Shown here: positions 35,481 through 47,485 of the stretch, piece by piece
How positions within the stretch are numbered: position 1 is the stretch's first letter
Layout of the letters: each line of letters starts with the position of its first letter
From: Branchiostoma floridae
Taxonomy: Eukaryota; Chordata; Leptocardii; Amphioxiformes; Branchiostomatidae
Assembly: GCF_000003815.2 (NCBI RefSeq)
Contig: NC_049982.1
Location: forward strand, 5,169,469-5,226,489
Reading direction: 5' to 3'
DNA length: 57,021 nt
Notes under the pieces: generated by a model
Told to the model about the DNA's origin: nothing
Database searches by the model: none
What the model saw: the letters and a program-made list of their open reading frames with translations, nothing else
Made by a program: the position numbers and the translations under genes

Positions 35481-36059
35481 AACCTGATCCTATCTTGTCT
35501 ATGATGATTCCAGTAGGTACATTGTGCCAACGTGGTTTACATGAAATTTAATTTCTTTTAGAGCTAGAGCTAGAGTTTTTGTGACTGTCGTGTTTTTTTC
35601 CTATTTTTTGGATTTTTGGATAAATCAATATCTTGACATGCCAATTTTTGTCCCTCACAGAGGATGGAATGACAAAAGTTTTGTCAATCCCCAGCATCAA
35701 AATTGCGTCAATGGACGGAAGAAGGATGCTGGCTAGAAACCTGGTAGATATATATTTTTGTTCCACCAAATGTGCTTATCTACCCCAGATTCTGTTTCTC
35801 CCCTCCCTGCTCCATGGCTGTTTGCTCTGACAGCTTCTACCAGGAATGATTGACAACCGGGCGAGGGGGGCAGTTTTTGTGGATCTGCTCCCCGAGATTA
35901 GATGGCCGTTCTATAGGAGAACTTGACCTTGGTGCTCCGCCCTGTAATTCTGAAACCATCCGTCTGACAGGAGATGGGCTCGCCCTGACGCATCTCTGCA
36001 CATCAGAAGTGGAGTGATGGGGACGGAAGTTAGCAATATACATCCTGGTGGTGTAAAAA

Positions 36060-37060
36060 CGCCAGGAGGGAATGGAGCGCAACTATTTCGTCTCTTGGGG
36101 TTTCCGTTTTATTACTGCGAAATGTTGTGGTTTACAAGCCGAGGAGAGATAGAAAAGAAACAGCCCCTTGGAAATATTTTTTCATCATGATTGCTGACTT
36201 TACAAACATGATTAAGTATCAGCCTTATTCTCCATTGCTGGAGATTTCTGGAAGCAAAGATAAAGAAAGTTTGGAATGTATATATCATCGAGGTTTCTGT
36301 TTTGTTACTACGAAATATTGTGGTTTACGAGCCGAAGAGAGATAGAAAAGAAACAGCCCTTCAGAATTTCATGATGATTGTAGACTTTATCATAGAAATA
36401 AGAATCAGCCGTGTTCTAAATTGCTGGAGATTTCGGGAAGCGAAGATAAAAAAAGTTTGGAATGTATACATCATTGAGGTTTCTGTTTTATTACTGCGAA
36501 ATGTTGTGGTTTACGAGCCGAAGAGAGATAAAAAAAACAGCCCTTCAGAATTTCATCATGATCGCTGACTTCACAAATATGATTAAGTATCAGCCTCATT
36601 CTCTAATTGCTGGAGATTTCGGGAAGTGAAGATGAAAAAAAAGTTTGGAATGTATATATATCATCGAGGTTTCTGTTTTGTTACTACGAAATATTGTGGT
36701 TTACGAGCCGAAGAGAGATAGAAAAGAAACAGCTCTTCAGAATTTCATCATGATTGCTGACTTCACAGATATGATTAAGTATCAGCTGCCTTATTCTCCA
36801 TTGCTGGAGATTTCGGGAAGCGAAGATAAAGAAAGTTTGGAAATGTATATATCATCAAGGTTTTATTACTGTGACATGTTGTGGTTTACGAGCCAAAGAG
36901 AAATAGAAAAAAAACCAGGCCTTTGGAGTTTTATGATGATTGTAGACTTTATTATAGAAATAAGAATCAGCCGTGTTCTAGATTGCTGGAGATTTTGGGA
37001 AGCAAAAATAAAGAAAGTTTGGAATGTATATATATCATCGAGGTTTAAAGACGTCGAAAG
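36060..37060. repeat. Tandem array, unit about 185-193 bp, over five copies
   Basis: GTGGTTTAC recurs at 36127, 36320, 36506, 36696 and 36881. The units share ATCATCGAGGTTTCTGTTTT, GAGAGATAGAAAAGAAACAG, ATCAGCC.T.TTCT and TTGCTGGAGATTTC. Two sub-variants differ in the middle (ATGATTAAGTATCAG versus ATAGAAATAAGAATCAG). Open frames over it (e.g. 36645-37067) follow from the repeat. More diverged copies continue to about 37.44 kb. Confidence 0.9.
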
Positions 37061-37559
37061 GGAATGAAGCACTGGTATCGTACCTCCTGGGATCTGCTTT
37101 ATTACATCGGGATGTAAATCATGTCATGGTGTGAGTAGACATCGGAAATAAGAACCAGCCTCTTCTTCGATTACTGGAGATTTCAGCAAGGGAATATAAT
37201 AAAAGTTAGGGATATATCTGCGCTGATGGTGTAAAAATGCCAAAAGAGGTGTAAAAGGCTAGTAATTCAACTTGCAGTGGTTTATCTTATTACATGCCAA
37301 AGTTATAATGAATGTAGACTTTAGAAATTAGCATAAGCCTTCTTCACATTTGAGCATAGACTTTATAGAGAAGCATCGGCCATCTTCACAATTGAACTTT
37401 AGACTTAGACTTTAGAAATAAGAATCAGCCTTCTTAATTGTCGTCCGGACATTTTTATGAAGCAAAGTTAGAGAAAGTTCAGAATATCTATTAACTAAAA
37501 AGTTCAGAAAGGGTATTGGAAGTAAGTTAACTTTGAATGATCTGTAATTTCTCATGGTC

Positions 37560-38190
37560 CTATCTCATGGCAGTGAAATGTTGTAGTTGAAGAGTTGAAA
37601 AGATGAATATCAGCCCTTTTCTTGATTGCAGAAAGATTGAAGGACAATGGGCAGCCAAAGTTGACATTGATCTTGAGTTTTTACTCTCATCAGGGTGATG
37701 GGTCATATTTCACTGAGTGAGATGTTGAATGTGATTAGGATGAATATCACCCCCATCTTCTATTGTGGAAAGATTGTAGGACAATCATCAGTCAAAGCTG
37801 ACATTGATCTGGAGTTTTTACTCTCGTGGTAATGGGTTGCATTTCACTGAGTGAGATGTTGTGATTTAGATGAATATCGGCCCTGTTCTCGATTGCGGAA
37901 AGATTGAAGGACAATGAGCAGTCAGAGTTGACATTGATCTGGAGTTTTTATGCTCATCAGGGTGATGGGTCATATTTCACTGACTCTGTGAGATGTTGTG
38001 ATTCAGATGATTATCGGCCCATTCTCGATTGCAGAAAGAAGTTGACATTGATCTGAAGTTTTTACTCTCATGGTAATGGGTTATGTTTCACTGCAGTGAG
38101 ATGTTGTGATTTAGATGAATATCGGCCCTCTCCTCCATTGTGGAAAGAATGAAGGACAATGGGCAGCCAAAGTTGACATTGATCTGAGGA
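37560..38190. repeat. Tandem array, unit about 114-137 bp, about 4.5 copies
   Basis: TGACATTGATCT recurs at 37662, 37799, 37929, 38043 and 38174. Each unit has GAGTTTTTACTCTC, TTTCACTGAGTGAGATGTTG, ATGAATATCGGCCC and GCGGAAAGATTGAAGGACAA or close variants. Confidence 0.88.
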
Positions 38191-38717
38191 AGAACCATTC
38201 AGGGTTGTCTGATGGAGCTGTCAATCATGTGCGACCCCTGACCCTTCAGACATCAGAGGTGAAAGATGGGCTCTGATCATTGGAGGTGATGACAGGAGCT
38301 GACTAAACACCGCTTGTTTTTGGGACTGATTGAAGTTTGTGAAAACATTGAACTTTCACAAGTTTTTTCACAAGCAAATTTGTTGGACGTATACATTACA
38401 ATGACTAATTCCTGGGACAAGGGAAAAATTGAGTGTGTTGGCTTCAACTTTTCTATCATTGTTTGTGACTGGCACCATATCAATACATCACAACAAGAAA
38501 GCATACTTCCCACTTCAGTAATGAACATGAACCAGACCCATATGGAAGGCCGCAGAAGTCCTGCAGTCTGTTTCTGTGCACCAAGAGGTCAACTAGGGTC
38601 AAGTGGTGTTTGAGTTTAAGATATGGCATGACATTAGCAGGGGACCAAACCCTCAGGCTCTTTCCTGTGGAGTAGAAATGGCCATTATGTGACCATTTGA
38701 GCTCATACCTGTATTAA

Positions 38718-39367
38718 ACTTTATTATCATATAGCCAGATGGAGTTGGCCAATCAGAGGCCCCCATTTCCCATGGGTTATCAGGCAGTAACCTCAAAAGT
38801 GGTCGGTTATTCTAATAACCGACCACTTTTTGGACCGCACCATTATACAGGGGACAGTCATGAATTTTTTTTGTACTGTTGTTTGTGTGTAAACCATGCA
38901 TAACTGTCAAAAATATTATGATTGATTGGTTATGTTAATTAGGGCTCCACATGGGGAATATAGGGATACTTGAAAAGGAATTATGCTGATTCTACACATT
39001 TTCATTATGGCTTTCTAACGTGATTAAGCCGGTACCTTCCTAAATCACTTCATATATACGTACTTTGTCGTGCCCAAGTGAAAAGGCTCTGCATGGGGGG
39101 TACCAGGACTCCACTTAATACATGTAGTTTGTATTGCAAATAAGCCACATGTTGATGCTGATATGCTATCTCACAAACAGATGATTAGTTAAAATTATTA
39201 CTTAAATGATGATGATGAAATAGTTTAATGTTTGTATTATATATAGACACTATTGTACAATATATATATTGCAAATGTATTTTTATGTAATGTATTAAAG
39301 TGTTTATTTGTTATAAATGAATTTGTGTGAAATAACTGTCAGTTGGATAGGCTATATGATAATAACG
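38718..39367. mobile_element. TTAA-flanked inverted-repeat element, 650 bp
   Basis: TTATTATCATATAGCC at the left end is repeated inverted (GGCTATATGATAATAA) at the right end. Both sides are TTAA (38714-38717, 39368-39371), as for piggyBac- or Kolobok-type insertion. Near the left end is a strong palindrome, AAAGTGGTCGGTTATT-CT-AATAACCGACCACTTT (16-base arms, about 38797-38830). No ORF of note. Confidence 0.6.
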
Positions 39368-39371
39368 TTAA

Positions 39372-39508
39372 TGCCCCGCCTTATCCTCGGTGTATATGGT
39401 GAGATAATCCCTGGAAGATACCCAATATAATGCATGAGAAACTATGGTGTCTCGCTTACAGTCATGTCAAATACTTTTTTAATATTAAGAAAAAAAGCTA
39501 ATAAAAAA

Positions 39509-39542
<34 letters not shown>

Positions 39543-39609
39543 AAAAAAAAAGAAAAGACAAAAAAAAAGAAACAAAAAAAAAAGTAAAAAAAAAAAAAAC
39601 AAAAAAAAG

Positions 39610-39652
<43 letters not shown>

Positions 39653-39979
39653 AAAAAGAAAGGAAAAAAAAAAAAAAAAACGAAAACAAAGGATGAAAAA
39701 AATAAAAAAAAAAAAAAAAAGAAAAAAAAAAAAAAAAAAAAAGCAAAAAAAAAAAAAAAATCAAAAAAAAAAAAAAAAAAAAAGCAAAAAAAAAAAAAAA
39801 AAAAAAAAAAAGGAAAAACAAAAAAAAAAAAAAAAAAATAAAAAAAAAAAAAAAAAACCCAAAAGAAAAGAAAAAAAAAAAAAAAAATAAAAAAAAAAAA
39901 AAAAAAAAAAACAACGGAACCGTGACAAGACGACACGGACTCATTGATTATCTCACCATATACACCTCGGGCCGGGGCA
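39372..39979. mobile_element. Inverted-repeat element enclosing a giant A tract, TTAA-flanked
   Basis: TGCCCCGCC...CGGTGTATATGGTGAGATAATC at the left is answered at the right by its inverse (GATTATCTCACCATATACACC...GGGGCA). TTAA sits on both sides (39368-39371, 39980-39983). Symmetry may extend further out (GATAATAACG / CCTTTATTATTACC), so the true ends are uncertain. The interior is almost only the A-rich tract. Confidence 0.6.
39488..39911 (+). repeat. About 420-bp nearly pure A tract
   Basis: Mostly runs of 6-20 A's broken by single G, C or T. Lys-rich (plus) and Phe-rich (minus) ORFs of 135-164 codons here are artefacts of the tract. Length and composition should be treated with caution, since such tracts are assembled poorly. 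Confidence 0.95.
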
Positions 39980-40142
39980 TTAACCCTTTATTATTACCTT
40001 CATGAAAAATGGAGGATTAGTTTTTGGTCTGTCTGTTTGTGGGTAGGGATGGTTTTTTTTGGTAAGAATTGGTAGGTTCTTTCATACAGTTACAACACTG
40101 TGAAAGATCAGGAAAATGAGATATTTTATTATCCCTTTCTCC

Positions 40143-40170
40143 AAACAAACAAACAAACAAACAAACAAAC
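40143..40170. repeat. (CAAA)n microsatellite
   Basis: Seven AAAC units. The preceding 40001-40063 (CATGAAAAATGGAGGATTAG, TCTGTCTGTTTGTGGGTAGG) is a fragment of the dispersed repeat at 18868. Confidence 0.9.
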
Positions 40171-40174
40171 ACCC

Positions 40175-41770
40175 AATGCTGATGGAAGTATTATCTCCTG
40201 GTATCTTGGTTAGGGCTTAATCAACATAATCATTGCAATGTTACTAGGTCATTTGTGTTGTGTGTTTGTGTGTGTGCTTGAAGAAGTGTTGTTATCTGAC
40301 AGCAGAACATTCTGTACATAACTGAGCAGCCATGTGGGCATCCTTGTCCCAAAATAACCCAGAACCTGTGTCTTGGAGAGATAAGCTTGTTTATGTTTTC
40401 TTCTGCTACACAGGCCTATATGGGATTATAGTTATGTATTGATCAAAGTTGACTGGAAAATATATAAGCATTAGGAGTATGGCTACCCCCTTAAGTCAGG
40501 TAATTTGTCATCTTGGTAAGCTGTACACATATTTGAGGCCAGGTGTTATTGATATTTTGAATTTAAAGCAATGCTTCAATCTTTTTCACAAGAATAGTAA
40601 ATGCACAAAAAATTGGCATTACTTGTGAAATTGTGCACTTAAATATTTTTCAAACTTCACAATAATGCTTGGAAACTTAGTTATCGCAGGTTTTCCAGTA
40701 CTTCTTGTCATGATTGTTTTGTTAAGTCTGTATATTTCTAGCATAGGGGCATCTTTACTGCTGAGTATTAGACTGTTGGCAGCATTTTTCTTTGAACAAT
40801 AATTATTCTGGGATTTTGTAAGGGAAAGATGAATTGTGCAGTTTCTAACTCCAGGTAGGTTGTCCAGGAAAACCCTGAGCAATTTGTTAGATTTTGATGT
40901 ATGGGGTGGAAAGAATTTTTCGTTGGTCATCAGTTATGTGAGGAAAGAATCAATTGATTACCTCCCTTGATATTTCTATTGCAAAGAAAACATTCCAGGA
41001 AAGTTCTGGCTGTGCAATGCAGCTTTGATGTGGGCAGTCTGTACCGTAAAAGGGGAAATATTTGCAGGGATTTAACTTTGTGGTAGGAAGAAGACTGAGT
41101 AATTGTGGCAGAATGTGGCAGGTTGTGGATGGGCAGAGACAGAAGAAATGTTCACAAAAAAATGTTCACTGCAAAAACTGTACATGTAATCGCCAAAACC
41201 ATTTGCTCTTTTACAATTATGGTACCTTGGTATATCAAAGACAGGGAGTGTCAGTTGTCAATATTAATTTTACTCACAGTTTGCATGGTGATGGATTGAT
41301 CTCCATTCACTGGTGGTTCTTCTTGTGGACCATTTATCATATGACTGATTGCCAGATTTCAACAGGAAAATATGGATTCATACATGTACAAATGTTGATA
41401 TAACTTTTGTTATTTAAAGAAAGTACAATCATGAATAAAGTGTGTTGTGTCTGTATGTGTTACAAATGTAGCTTTTGGGCACCAGATTTTTTTTTATCTA
41501 TGCATTCTGAGTCCAATCTTGTGTTTGTTATGGTAAAGGTATAGGAGGAAGGTAAAAATTGTCATGTCTTCAACTTTTAAGTGTACTATCAGTTGGATAC
41601 TTTTAATGCTGACGATTACCGGAACTCAGTTACATATCCGAAACTTTGTATATCAATGATTGTAGGAGATATATACATGTATATATACATTTTTGTATGC
41701 AGGACAGGTACATTTATTCAGGTCCTTCCAGAGTAGGTGCTCTTTGCAGTTTCTTCAAAGAAGCAAAGCC
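40175..41770. other. No supportable gene; weak CTGTAAATGC-family trace
   Basis: 41042-41200 (TACCGTAAAAGGGGAAAT, 'ttaactttgtggtag', 'ttcactgcaaaaactgtaca') resembles the repeat at 50427 in decayed form. The ORFs at 41062-41403 and 40619-40930 are featureless. Confidence 0.4.
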
Positions 41771-42956
41771 TTAGAACCATGTCATTGACATACATTCTGC
41801 TAAAAGTAAATAAAAGCTGAAGTTATTCTAGATCTTTTTCTCCCACAAGATACAGTTGTATATCTTGCATAATATCATAAGATCCCATAAGATACATCTT
41901 GCCGCATCCTTGATCACACATTAGTCAATGACAGATGCTAGCCATGCCATTACAAAGCATTAGAACCATGTGGTTGACAATCATACATTCTGCTAAAAGT
42001 ACATAAAAGCTCAAGTTATTCTAGATCTCTTTCTCCCACAAGATACAGTTGGACATTGTGTATATCTTGCAACTTCCTTTCTCCCATAAGATACATCTTG
42101 CTGCTTCGTTGATCACACATTAGTCAATGACAGATGCCAGTCATGCCATCACAAAGCATTAGAACCATGTGGTTGACAATCATACATTCTGCTAAAAGTA
42201 CATAAAAGCTGAAGTTATTCTAGATTTTTCCCCCACAAGATACAGTACTGTTGTATATATCTTGCAACTTCCTTTCTCCCATAAGATACATCTTGCTGCT
42301 TCCTTTATCACACATTACTCAGTGACAGATGCCAGTCATGCCATCACAAAGCATAAGAACCATGTGGTTAACATACATTCTGCTAAAAGTACATAAAAGC
42401 AGAAGTTATTCTAGATATCTTCCCCCACAAGATACAGTACTGTTGTATATACATGTATCTTGCAACTCCTTTCTCCCATAAGATGCATCTTGCTGCTTCC
42501 TTGATCACACATCAGTCAGTGACAGATGCCAGCCATGCCATGACAAAGCATTAGAACCATGTGGTTGACAATCATATAATCTGCTAAAAGTACATAAAAG
42601 CTCAAGTTATTCTAGATCTCTTCCTCCCAAAAGATACAGTTGGACATTGTGTATATCTTGCAACTTCCTTTTTCCCATAAGATACATCTTGCCGCTTCCT
42701 TGATCACACATTAGTCAGTGACAGATGCCAGCCATGGCACAAAGCATTAGAACCATTGTGGTTCACATACATTCTGCTAAAAGTACATAAAAGCTCAAGT
42801 TATTCTAGATCTCTTTCTCCCACAAGAAACAGTTGGACATTGTGTATATCGTGTGTATATCTTATATATTGTGTATACCTTTCTCCCATAAGATACATCT
42901 TGCCGCATCCTTGATCACACATTAGTCAGTGACAGATGCCAGCCATGGCATGACAA
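41771..42956. repeat. Satellite-like array, unit about 195 bp, six copies
   Basis: TAGAACCAT or TAAGAACCAT recurs at 41771, 41961, 42160, 42355, 42552 and 42748. Every unit has ATTCTGCTAAAAGTA.ATAAAAGC, AAGTTATTCTAGAT, CCCACAAGATACAGTT, CTCCCATAAGATACATCTTG and CAGTGACAGATGCCAG. Identity is high (roughly 85-95% by eye), so the array is young or homogenised. Confidence 0.92.
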
Positions 42957-43926
42957 AGGTTGCAGCAGAAGGAATACAAAGTGAAGATATTGATCAATGG
43001 ACTATGACTATCTTCAGCCACTGTCCCGCCTTAGGGCTGTTACAGTACACCATATCCATAGCTGTACTGATGTTATTGATAGTTTGCTCATCGAATTTAT
43101 GTATAGTTATGGTGAAGCTAATAAATCTTTTCCATAGCTCTACTGATGTTATTGATAGTTTGTTCATCGAATACATGTATAGTTACGGTGAAGCTATAAA
43201 TCAAACTCTTTTCCTGCTGGCTGGTGATATTAATATTTGCTACCGGAGGCTTTTGAACTCATTCACCTGCAACCTGTGTTCATTTCCTTGCACTGCAAAA
43301 TTACATATATTAGTGTTTTATTTGCAAAATTATGCCCGAAGGCTAATTGGATGTACAGTCTCAATGTTTATAATCTTTCCTTTCCCTCCTAGTGCAACAT
43401 TTATTTCTAACTTATCTAAGTACATAAAATATACTGATACTTTAGTCATTAAGATATCAGCTGATCTGACAAAATTTCAGAGCAGTAACTGTTTACGTTA
43501 CAAACCATTGTACATTGGATTCATTTCCATGGCCCTACTGATGCTATTGATGTATGTTCATCAAATGCATTCTACAATGCAGTTTTGGTAAATTGTAATC
43601 TATAACATCTTATCATGTTTCTGCTGCAGGAAATAACCCAGAAGCCCAGTGATATTGCTGTGTGAGGTGGTGGCAAGAGAGTCGGAGGGACCAACATCAG
43701 GGCCTGACAGATATCTCTGCATCTTGTTGCTCACAAAAAAACATCTGACATCTACCAAATTGTAAGTGGTAAGTACTACATTATCATTCTGCTGCAGTGT
43801 GTATGTACAACATGTTATGTATTGATCCAAACAGGCATTCAAATTTCTCCATGCACATATTTATTAGTTTAAGAGACAGGAGTTACGTATATTAAGCGTT
43901 TGAGTTTCATTGGATTTGACATGGAG
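42957..43926. other. No supportable gene; 85-bp duplication
   Basis: The phrase 'tactgatgttattgatagttt...catcgaat..atgtatagtta.ggtgaagct' is duplicated (about 43058 and 43140), and a third piece lies at about 43536. The 220-codon ORF (42929-43591) covers it and is AT-rich and hydrophobic, probably by base composition alone. Confidence 0.5.
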
Positions 43927-44265
43927 ATTTTAGATACAAAGCCAGTTTTGTACACTGTCATGGTCTCCAGGATTTTAGCTTCACCGGTCCAAAAATTGTA
44001 TTTTGTTCTTCTCCCCTTCAAACCCCCATCAACACGAGTATGTAGCATTGCCTACAGAAATCAATGAAATTATATTACATAAAGTACATTTGAGATACAA
44101 AATAAATTTTAGATACAAAGCCATTTTTCCTTGTATTGTTTCCATGATTTGAGCGTCAATGGTCCAAAAATTGTATTAAATTTTTGTTCTCCTCCTCTTC
44201 AATCCCCCATCAGCACAAATACATATCACTGCCTACTGAAATCAGCAAAATTATACTCCATAAAG
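43927..44265. repeat. Tandem duplication, about 180-bp unit
   Basis: TTTTAGATACAAAGCCA, GGTCCAAAAATTGTATT, CTTCAA.CCCCCATCA.CAC and CACTGCCTAC appear in the same order in two copies (from about 43927 and 44108). Confidence 0.85.
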
Positions 44266-44546
44266 GCAGAACCTGGCTATTTGCAGTTCACGACGGTTCA
44301 CAAAATTTACGTGTTATTAGCGCGGATCCTTTACACAGCCTGCCCGTGTAACTGTACCTGCGGCTGATGGAAACCCATTAACTAGTCTGCCAGTGTAACA
44401 GCTAGTAACCTGCAGCTGATGGCCACCCATTAACCATGTGTGTGTGTGCAATAGAGGCGCATTAACGGGCTGTAATCTGTTTAACGGGTGGTAATCCACG
44501 CCACTTCGGCACACGGATAGTGTTGCAGGTAATCACGCTATCAGGC

Positions 44547-44556
44547 TATAAAAAGG
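44547..44556 (+). promoter_or_regulatory. Candidate TATA box (TATAAAAAGG)
   Basis: A consensus TATAAAAAGG is followed at once by GCGCC and 30 bases later by a CpG-containing stretch ending GGAAGCAAAG|GTATCT, which could be a short first exon with a donor. No downstream exon was recognised; 44600-45390 is repeat. A plausible core promoter by sequence only. Confidence 0.3.
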
Positions 44557-44599
44557 GCGCCAAATGCGATCGCTTGTGTTTCGTGCGCTCGGAAGCAAA

Positions 44600-45390
44600 G
44601 GTATCTGCAGCAGTAATCAGGAAATGAGGGATCGAGTTGACACTAAGAGGTGGATTAGGACTGTTCTGCGGAATATGATACTTTGTCTAACGACTTGGAA
44701 TGTTGCTGTGCACCAGGTGTATATAAGATTATAGAGGAACTGATCTTGAGCAGCTCTGAAGAAAAAGGTATTCATGATGTTAGTCAGGAAATGGGAGATT
44801 CACATGATAAAAAGAATTACATTAAGACAGTTGCTCAAATGACTTGGAAAGAATATGTATAGATGCAGAAAGTTAGTCACGTTGCTGTAACATTGGTGTA
44901 ACAACTGATCTCAGCTCTTAAAACTGATCTCAGCTCTAAAGAGGAATATGAATGATGTTAGTCAGGAACAAAATGAGAGATACTTGTACTAAAGTTGTAG
45001 TAAGAATTGCACGAAGACAGTTTTGCAGAATCTGATACTGGGTCAAACGACCTGGAAGGTTTCTGTCGATCTTGCAAGCCTATTAAAAAGCTACAGAAAG
45101 AAAGGTAAGGATTGTAAATTAATAAGGAAATTAGTGATTGAAACTACAGTAATTGTTGGCTTAGGACAGTTATTCAGAAAACGATACTGTGTCAGACCAC
45201 TTGAATCTTGGCTGTGATTGTCTGCACCGATGGGGTAAAAGTTGCCGCTCTTTGAGTATCAATCATATAACTTGGGATTGAAACTACTTTTGTAGCACGT
45301 TATTCAGAAAACGATACTGTGCCAAACCGCATGAAACGTGGCTGTGATGGTGTTGATGGGTGTGTGCAAAAGTAACTGATCTCAGTAGAA
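44600..45390. repeat. Degenerate tandem repeat, about 170-190 bp unit
   Basis: 'acagtt.t.cagaa..tgatactg.gtcaaacgac.tgga' recurs near 44660, 45020, 45165 and 45300, alternating with 'gttagtcaggaaatg.gaga' near 44620, 44780 and 44955. Old array; no ORF. Confidence 0.6.
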
Positions 45391-45394
45391 ACTG

Positions 45395-47480
45395 TTACTG
45401 TTATCACCACTATAAATCTGATGACTCAATCTCACTCAGGTGTGATGTCTGCTGACCTCAAATCAACCTCCTTTTGCTAATTTTGGCTTGTACATTCGGG
45501 AGACTACACAAATCCAAATGTGGTTTGCTATGTCCTGGACTTGCAAGCTGCAAAAGTGTAGAGGATGAAAACTGCATTACCGGTACTTATCAAATGAATG
45601 TCCACAGTATTGGCCCAAAGATTCTCACATATACTGTAGCTGAGGCTATTATAGAATTTATACACAATTAAAGTTTTTAAAGTTTTCTTAAGTCTATGTT
45701 TATATGGTTGTATGTACTGTGAATCCTGGTAAATCATAAAAGTTTCCATATTTTCTAATTGCAAGTAGTTGCCATTTTACGATACAACTACAAAAAGGAA
45801 ATTACCCTTTAGAATTTACGCCCCTCCCTCCTCCTTATGCGCTGCAGTTGGTTTGGGTTACTGTCGGTCAGTGTAGAACTGCTGGTTTCAAAGACAGTTC
45901 AGTATATACAACTGAATAAGATTCGGAGATTTCTTTTGAGTAGTTTGAGGGGCATCCATCACTCTTTTCAGCATGAACTGGCTGAACAAATCAAAGCTAA
46001 GTACAAAACATTATATATTAAAAATGATGAAGTCATTAAATTTTATAATTGGCATTTTGTAAATGGTACTGATACCAGATATCATCTTCAATCTTTTGCA
46101 CTACTTTGTTAGGAAGAAAAAGATTGGATGAAGTTTAATTGAATTATATTAGCATGGCCCCAGCCTGGGACTGGTGAGTAATGTTAGGTATAATATTTCA
46201 GCAGGAGCACCAGACCCTATAAACCATTTATGGCTAGCTCACCACCTTCAGGAGGTCATGTAAGGGTCATGGTCATTGGTCCACACTATTGGGAGTTCCT
46301 TGAAGCAGAAGGAAAATTCCGAAATATTCAATAGCATCAAACACATGTCCCTGTGGTGCAAGCAGTAGTACAACCCCGCAGCTTGGCTATCTAGATTAAA
46401 TTCTGTGGATCCGTTGGCCTGATCAGGTCTATCCTAGGATTGGCTCAGCTGTGTAGGACATTTTTATTTTGGGATATGGTGACGTTAAGCTGGCAGCCCC
46501 TTGCATGAGGGAGTTTTAAGGCCCAAGCTCTAAGTGTCTAAAAGACGGTAACGCAGTTGTTGAAAAGAGTAGGTCGTGATGACCAGGTGTGCCTTGTTGA
46601 AAGCATGTGCTGTAGCAAGGCCACCGTGCAATTGCACAAATAGCCCTGAGATTCAACCTGGGATCTCTAGTATGAGTATGAAAGTATGTGGTAACGTTGC
46701 ATTTCATTCTATTTCATTTCAAACACCGCCGAGAAGAGCAAGTAGTGGTTTGGATAGATTTTGTAACTCAAATTACGTCTTTAGAAACAAAATGTTTAGA
46801 AACAAAAGTTCATTCATTTAGTCGTACTCATTGGTCCAAGGTTTTAAATAAAAGAATATTCTGAAGCTAACTTAGAAAATCCTGCTATATGCAGCAACAT
46901 CTACATGTACATGTGTAATGATAACCTTGCAACTAAAATGCAAGGATGACTCCTGAGTAACTGCATTTGGGATGTAGGTATTATCACCAAGTAGTTAAGT
47001 TTAAGCTGTTGATTGATAATCTGAAAAGTAGGTTTTAGTATGTATACCGAGTCATAAGATCATCGTTAATAGTTATTGGCAGCTAGAAATGTTACGAGCA
47101 TATATGGCAAATAGTTTGGAAACTTGGGCAGATCCTGAAATTAACTTCTTTTAATCTTCTCCTAATTGTTTTGGTATGTGATCCCTAGAATTGAGACAGC
47201 AGTCCAGTCTGTATTGTTTTCTCAAGTTTGCTGTTGGACTTGGAGTCCAGGGATCACAGGCACCCATCCACACAGTGATAAAACCTCATTAGATTCAGGT
47301 GCATGTACACCTACCGCCCCAGGGTGCACCATATGGACATCCTTGGGGATATGACACCCGTAAACCGTCATATCAGGTTGACAATGAAAGTTTATGGTGC
47401 AAGTTATGACCTCATGGATGTAAAGTTGAATAAACAAACTCTGCTAGGTAATACCCGTAAAGTGGGTCTCTTAAAATTAG
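45395..47480. other. No supportable gene
   Basis: CTACATGTACATGTG occurs near 46900. A box-B-like GATTCAACCTGGGATC (46650) lacks a box A. Overlapping short ORFs on both strands near 46516-46821 and 47166-47437 have no domains. Confidence 0.4.
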
Positions 47481-47485
47481 GAATG

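Noticed and set aside
36645-37067. 140-codon ORF with repeated VVYEPKRDRKETA-like text
   Set aside because: The repetition mirrors the 190-bp DNA array; frames break between units.
39434-39944. Lys-rich and Phe-rich ORFs of 135-164 codons
   Set aside because: Direct translation of the A tract; low complexity, not a protein.
42929-43591. 220-codon plus-strand ORF, hydrophobic
   Set aside because: AT-rich, overlaps an 85-bp duplication, starts in the satellite, and shows no domain, signal or splice context.
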